A DNA stretch of 15,585 bases from Actinomycetes bacterium (lineage in GTDB: Bacteria > Actinomycetota > Actinomycetes > Actinomycetales > Dermatophilaceae). Positions 12,367 to 15,585 of this stretch are shown here, one piece after another. Numbering within the stretch: the first letter of the stretch is position 1; each line of letters opens with the position of its first letter. Where the stretch lies: assembly GCA_023389095.1 (NCBI GenBank), contig JAEWFB010000365.1:1-15585 (forward strand), read 5' to 3'. Made by a program: the position numbers and the translations under genes. The notes under the pieces are model-generated. The model was given only the letters and a program-made list of their open reading frames with translations. It did not search any database and was not told where the DNA came from.

Positions 12367-12372
12367 TAGCCT
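12367..12372 (+). promoter_or_regulatory. -10 box TAGCCT, leaderless promoter of the two-component genes
   Basis: TAGCCT is followed by seven bases and ATG 12380. No Shine-Dalgarno sequence precedes the ATG. The -35 region is not recognisable. Confidence 0.45.
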
Positions 12373-12379
12373 TGCCGCC

Positions 12380-13627
12380 ATGTCGCCCTTTCGCCCCGTC
12401 ACACGGCCGGGGGTCCTGCCCGTCGTGGCCGCCGTCCTGCTGGGCGCGCTGGCACTCGTCGAGGCATGGACCGACCCGACCTTCCGGCCGTCCTTCGCGG
12501 CCCTCGCCTGGGTCGCGGTCTGGATCGCGGGAAGCCTTGCGAGCCAGACACGGTGGCCCGCCGCAGGTGCGGTCGCGGTCGCGATGTCGTTCCCGCTCGG
12601 CGAGCTGCTCGGGGCGCCGGGCCCCGGCGGCGCCGGCCTCATCGCCGTGCTCGTGGCGGTCGCCTGGGCCGGCTACGCCGCGACGCCGCGACGCTCCGGG
12701 CTCGCCGTCGCCGCGTGCATCCTGACGTTCGTCGTCACCGACGTCGTCCGGGCCGGGATCAGCTGGGACTCCATCTTCTTCCCGGCGATCTTCGTACCGG
12801 CGTGGTGGACCGGCACCCTCGTTCGCAGGGAGCAGGCGCGCACCCGCGAGATCGCCTCTCTGGCAGCCCAGCTCGACGCCCAGCGCGAGATCTCCGCGCA
12901 CGCCGCCGTGGTCGAGGAGCGCGCCCGGATCGCCCGCGAGGTGCACGACTCCGTGGCCCACTCGCTGAGCGTCATGACCTTGCAGCTCGGTGGCCTGCGC
13001 CGCCAGCTCGGCCCCCTGCTCGACGACCGGCCCGCCGAGCGCGACGTCATGCTGGGCCTGGAGCGCCTCGGCCGCCAGTCGGTCGAGGAGCTGCGCGCCA
13101 CCGTCGGCATCCTGCGCACCCCGCGCGACGGCGACGCCGACCTCTCGAGCCCCGTCTCGCTGGCCCGGGCCGGCGACCTCGTCGCCGACGTGCGCGCGGC
13201 CGGTCTCGACGTCGCCCTCGAGACCCACGGCGACCTGACCACCGTGCCGCGGGCCGTGGACGTCGCCGCCTACCGCGTCGCCCAGGAGGCGCTGAGCAAC
13301 GTGTTGCGGCATGCACCGGGGGCGCGGACCGTGCTGCGGCTCCGGCACGAGCCCGACGCCGTCGAGGTGGCCGTGCGCGACGACGGTCCCCCGCGCGTCG
13401 ACGGTGCGGTACCGGCGGGTTCCGGTGTCGACAGGCACGACTCGCGAGACGACTCGCGCGACGCCTCCGTCGACGACCCGGGCGTGCGGCCGGTCGCCGG
13501 CGGTCACGGCCTCGTCGGGATGCGTGAGCGCACCGGCATGTTCGGCGGCACGCTGGCGGCCGGACCGGTGGCCGGGGGCGGGTTCGAGGTCAGGGCCCGG
13601 TTCCCGATCGGGAGGGGATGGCAGTGA
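12380..13627 (+). CDS. Sensor histidine kinase (NarL-type system, HisKA_3)
   Basis: A 415-residue membrane kinase. The N-terminal 145 residues hold about four to five membrane segments (near 11-28, 39-55, 60-78, 84-100, 107-124 and 132-146) with little extracytoplasmic sequence, so it may sense membrane state or a lipophilic signal. A coiled-coil linker (148-180) leads to the HisKA_3 box EVHDSVAHSLSVM (187-199) with His189 as phosphorylation site. The HATPase domain has N-box QEALSNVLRHA (302-312), DDG (334-336) and the G-box GGHGLVGMRER (374-384). Between the last two is a hydrophilic insert (about 346-370) with two DSR repeats encoded by a 12-bp tandem duplication. Start ATG 12380 follows TAGCCT by seven bases. 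It overlaps the response-regulator gene by four bases. Confidence 0.93.
   Translation: MSPFRPVTRPGVLPVVAAVLLGALALVEAWTDPTFRPSFAALAWVAVWIAGSLASQTRWPAAGAVAVAMSFPLGELLGAPGPGGAGLIAVLVAVAWAGYAATPRRSGLAVAACILTFVVTDVVRAGISWDSIFFPAIFVPAWWTGTLVRREQARTREIASLAAQLDAQREISAHAAVVEERARIAREVHDSVAHSLSVMTLQLGGLRRQLGPLLDDRPAERDVMLGLERLGRQSVEELRATVGILRTPRDGDADLSSPVSLARAGDLVADVRAAGLDVALETHGDLTTVPRAVDVAAYRVAQEALSNVLRHAPGARTVLRLRHEPDAVEVAVRDDGPPRVDGAVPAGSGVDRHDSRDDSRDASVDDPGVRPVAGGHGLVGMRERTGMFGGTLAAGPVAGGGFEVRARFPIGRGWQ
13611..13624 (+). promoter_or_regulatory. Shine-Dalgarno deciding the response-regulator start
   Basis: GGAGG (13611-13615) lies two bases before ATG 13618, which is too close, but eight bases before GTG 13624, which is ideal. 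GTG 13624 also gives the GTGA stop/start overlap typical of coupled genes, so it is preferred. Confidence 0.6.
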
Positions 13628-14295
13628 CGATCCGGGTGCTCCTCGTCGACGACGAGGCCATGATCCGCGTGGGACTGCGCATGGTCCTGACCGCCGAGGC
13701 CGACCTCGAGGTCGTCGGCGAGGCGTCCGACGGCGCCATGGCCGGGACCATGGCGGACCGGCTGCGACCGGACGTCGTGCTCATGGACGTCCGGATGCCG
13801 CACGTCGACGGCATCGAGGGCTCACGGCGCGTGCTCGAGGCCAGCCCGCAGTCGCGCGTCGTCGTGCTGACCACCTTCGGCGAGGACGAGTACGTCGAGG
13901 GCGCGCTGCGGGCCGGCGTCAGCGGGTTCCTCCTCAAGGTGTCGCCACCCGAGCAGCTCGTGGCCGCCGTGCGCACCGTGGCCGCGGGTGGCGGCCTGCT
14001 CGACCCGGCGGTGACGCTGCGGGTCATCGAGTCGTTCGCGGCGGCACCGAACCCGCGCACGGCCCGGTCTCGCGACCTCGAGCTGCTGACCCAGCGCGAG
14101 CGCGACGTGCTCGGCCTGCTCGCTCGCGGCCTGTCCAACGCCGAGGTCGCCGCCGAGCTGTACCTCGGCGAGGCCACCGTGAAGACGCACGTGTCGAGCC
14201 TGCTGGCCAAGCTCGGGCTGCGCGACCGGGTGCAGGCCGTCGTCGCCGCCTACGAGACCGGCCTCGTCCGCCCCGGCGACCACCCCTCCCGCTGA
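13624..14295 (+). CDS. NarL/FixJ-type DNA-binding response regulator
   Basis: A 223-residue regulator, cognate partner of the kinase just upstream. The receiver domain (1-120) has the acidic pair Asp9-Asp10-Glu11 (LLVDDE), phospho-acceptor Asp55 (VLMDVRMP), Thr83/Thr84 and Lys105 (GFLLKVSP). A linker of about 30 residues follows. The LuxR-type HTH covers 153-215, with LTQRERDVLGLLARGLSNAE, then VAAELYLGEATVKTHVSSLL and AKLGLRDRVQAV. All key residues are present, so phosphorylation-dependent dimer binding is expected. Starting at GTG 13624 gives MTIRVLLVDDE; the alternative ATG adds two residues. Likely targets are its own operon or the divergent membrane-protein gene through the inverted repeat at 12232-12302, which is inference. 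The gene ends 88 bp before the convergent nadC stop. Confidence 0.93.
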   Translation: MTIRVLLVDDEAMIRVGLRMVLTAEADLEVVGEASDGAMAGTMADRLRPDVVLMDVRMPHVDGIEGSRRVLEASPQSRVVVLTTFGEDEYVEGALRAGVSGFLLKVSPPEQLVAAVRTVAAGGGLLDPAVTLRVIESFAAAPNPRTARSRDLELLTQRERDVLGLLARGLSNAEVAAELYLGEATVKTHVSSLLAKLGLRDRVQAVVAAYETGLVRPGDHPSR

Positions 14296-14329
14296 CGACC
14301 CGCCGGTTGCGATGCCCAACAGCCGCCCC

Positions 14330-14369
14330 GTGTGCAGACACTGGGGTACAGGCCCCACCATCTGCACAC
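14330..14369. terminator. Two-stem palindromic element between convergent genes
   Basis: GTGTGCAGA (14330-14338) and TCTGCACAC (14361-14369) form a perfect 9-bp outer stem. TGGGG (14342-14346) and CCCCA (14353-14357) form an inner stem with loop TACAGG, and a symmetric 3x3 internal loop (CAC against CCA) lies between. It sits 35 nt after the response-regulator stop and 15 nt beyond the nadC stop, so a bidirectional terminator is the simplest role. Confidence 0.65.
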
Positions 14370-14373
14370 AACG

Positions 14374-14385
14374 GACGCCGGCGTC
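14374..14385. other. Perfect 12-bp palindrome at the nadC stop codon
   Basis: GACGCCGGCGTC (14374-14385) is fully self-complementary and overlaps the first two bases of the minus-strand stop signal (14384-14386). It lacks a loop, so as RNA it would form only a short hairpin. It may be part of the terminator region, or chance. Confidence 0.4.
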
Positions 14386-15292
14386 AGTCGGCGAGGTCGA
14401 GGGCGATGTCGACGATGGGTGAGGAGTGCGTCAGGCCGCCGACGGAGATGAAGTCGACGCCGGTCTCGGCGTAGTCGCGGGCCACCTCGAGGGTCATCCC
14501 ACCGGTCGCCTCGATCTCGACCGGCTCGCCCGCCGCGCGGAGCAGGGCCACCGTCTCGGCGAGCACCGGCACGGTCATGTTGTCGCACATGACGAACCGG
14601 GCGCCGGCGTCGTAGGCCTCCCGCGCCTCGGCCGGCGTCGTCACCTCGACCTGCACGTCGACGTCGGGGAACCGCTCGCGCACCAGGGCATAGGCCGCCG
14701 CGACCGACCCGGCGGCGAGCTTGTGGTTGTCCTTGATCATCGCGACGTCGTAGAGGCCCATGCGCTTGTTCGTGCCTCCGCCGCAGCGCACCGCGTACTT
14801 CTCGAGCCAGCGCAGGCCCGGTGTCGTCTTGCGGGTGTCGAGGACCATCGTCGTCGTGCCCTCGAGGGCGTCCGCCCACCGACGCGTGTGCGTGGCGACG
14901 CCGGAGAGCCGGCTGACGACGTTGAGCATGGTGCGCTCGGCCACGAGGATCACCTGGGTGCGGCCCTCGACGCGGGCGAGCACGTCGCCGCGCACGACCC
15001 GCGCGCCGTCGTCGGCGAGCACCTCGACGGTCGGCGTCGGCAGGTCGAGCCGTTCGGCCACCGCTGCGAGCACGAGCTCGACGACGGGGATGCCGGCCAC
15101 GACGCCGGGCGCGCGCGCGACGACCTCGGCGACGCGCTCCTGGTCGGCGGGGATCGTCGCGAGCGTCGTGACGTCGAGCCCCTGCGGGCCGAGGTCCTCC
15201 TCGAGGGCGACCGCCACGACGCGCCGGGCCCACTCCTCGGGAAAGCCGCTCAGGCCGTCGGATGCCGTTGTAGCGGCGGGCTGGTGGGTCAC
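14384..15292 (-). CDS. nadC: Nicotinate-nucleotide pyrophosphorylase (carboxylating), quinolinate phosphoribosyltransferase
   Basis: A 302-residue enzyme of de novo NAD synthesis that converts quinolinate and PRPP to nicotinate mononucleotide, CO2 and pyrophosphate in the cytosol. Landmarks are EEDLGPQGLDVTT (31-43), AERTMLNVVSRLSGVATHT (118-136) with the intersubunit Arg120, DTRKTTPGLR (152-161), GGGTNKRMGLYD (171-182), MIKDNHK (185-191), QVEVTTPAEA (214-223), CDNMT (236-240), IEATGGMT (260-267) and ISVGGLTHS (282-290). The residue before Arg177 is lysine, where the motif in well-known enzymes reads NHR. The GTG at 15292 forms a GTGA overlap with the nadB stop and has GAGGAG five bases upstream. 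Length is normal to slightly long. Confidence 0.96.
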   Translation of the reverse strand: MTHQPAATTASDGLSGFPEEWARRVVAVALEEDLGPQGLDVTTLATIPADQERVAEVVARAPGVVAGIPVVELVLAAVAERLDLPTPTVEVLADDGARVVRGDVLARVEGRTQVILVAERTMLNVVSRLSGVATHTRRWADALEGTTTMVLDTRKTTPGLRWLEKYAVRCGGGTNKRMGLYDVAMIKDNHKLAAGSVAAAYALVRERFPDVDVQVEVTTPAEAREAYDAGARFVMCDNMTVPVLAETVALLRAAGEPVEIEATGGMTLEVARDYAETGVDFISVGGLTHSSPIVDIALDLAD

Positions 15293-15585
15293 CGGGTCTC
15301 CTCGGGTCGTGGGTCGGTCCGTGCCGCAAGCACTTCGGCGCCCCGGTCGGGAACGCCGGCGTCGAGGTCGAGCCCCTCGAGGTTCGCGCGCGGCACCGGC
15401 ACGACGGTCGCACCGAGCCGGCCGGACACGCCTCGGGTCAGGTGGACGTGGTGCAGGAACCGCTCGTCGTCGCGGCTCGGGAAGTCCTCGCGCACGTGCC
15501 CGCCGCGCGTCTCCTCGCGCAGCGCCGCCGCCTGCGTCAGGGCCCGGCCGAGGTGCACGAGGTTCGTCGTCTCCCAGCTCTTGGG
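15289..15585 (-). CDS. nadB: L-aspartate oxidase, C-terminal part (partial at window edge)
   Basis: The last 98 codons of a gene that continues beyond the window. L-aspartate oxidase is the FAD enzyme making iminoaspartate for quinolinate synthesis. The C-terminal helical domain is recognisable by WETTNLVHLGRALTQAAALR followed by EETRGGHVREDFPSRDDERF, matching the conserved R-x-E-(S/T)-RGGHxRxDFP element shared with succinate dehydrogenase flavoproteins. Direct overlap with nadC (GTGA) confirms the assignment and places both in one operon, probably with nadA further upstream as is common in actinobacteria. The FAD and active-site regions are outside the window. The last 30 residues, rich in Asp, Pro and Arg, are probably poorly conserved. 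Confidence 0.92.
   Translation of the reverse strand, partial: PKSWETTNLVHLGRALTQAAALREETRGGHVREDFPSRDDERFLHHVHLTRGVSGRLGATVVPVPRANLEGLDLDAGVPDRGAEVLAARTDPRPEETR

Noticed and set aside
10886..12379. Upstream extension of the kinase open frame, over the LuxR and membrane-protein genes
   Set aside because: The extension is antisense to two well-supported genes and low in domain-like content. The kinase family N-terminus and the -10 box both point to ATG 12380.
1..15585. A defence island, biosynthetic cluster or mobile element
   Set aside because: No transposase, integrase, toxin-antitoxin pair, CRISPR, nuclease-helicase or synthase genes are present, and base composition is uniform. The genes are typical core and regulatory genes in separate transcription units.

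Overview
The window is chromosomal DNA from a very GC-rich actinobacterium. The GC bias at third codon positions, the GTG starts, the Ppx/sugar-phosphate-isomerase pair known from mycobacteria and the short leader architecture all fit. A member of the Micrococcales such as the Intrasporangiaceae is plausible, but that is inference. There are no rRNA or tRNA genes, insertion sequences, integrases or CRISPR arrays. The content is ordinary housekeeping and regulatory genes, and I see no obvious new multi-gene system.

Layout. 1-217 (+): tail of a gene with a lysine/alanine-rich C-terminus, possibly Ku. 337-2328 (+): an acetyl-CoA hydrolase/CoA-transferase family protein, then a short-chain dehydrogenase. 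2399-4142 (-): a Ppx/GppA phosphatase followed by a sugar phosphate isomerase/epimerase-like protein. 4312-6504 (-): a TetR regulator, an ABC ATPase and an ABC-2 permease, i.e. a self-contained exporter with its regulator. 6514-6713 (-): a small, apparently frameshifted ORF. 6825-8359 (+): a cysteine-rich YkgJ-like protein coupled to a SAM methyltransferase. 8488-9684 (+): a CzcO-like flavoprotein monooxygenase whose end overlaps a convergent TPR-LuxR regulator (9655-11316, -). 11483-12184 (-): an integral membrane protein, divergent from a NarL-type two-component system (12380-14295, +). 14384-15585 (-): nadC and the end of nadB, for de novo NAD synthesis.

The most informative structure lies in the non-coding DNA and at gene ends. 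Several genes carry a TANNNT -10 box 6-7 nt before the start codon, the geometry of leaderless transcripts. The ABC exporter has the best promoter in the window (TTTACA-N17-TAGATT). It sits inside the 3' end of tetR, shares the tetR stop codon, and is overlaid by a 16-bp palindrome that runs into the start codon. Just upstream lie three 15-bp tandem repeats, each holding an inverted repeat, which also encode the tail of TetR. Gene pairs are separated by GC-rich hairpins without U-tracts. The one between the response regulator and nadC has an unusual two-stem form and could be a dispersed repeat element.
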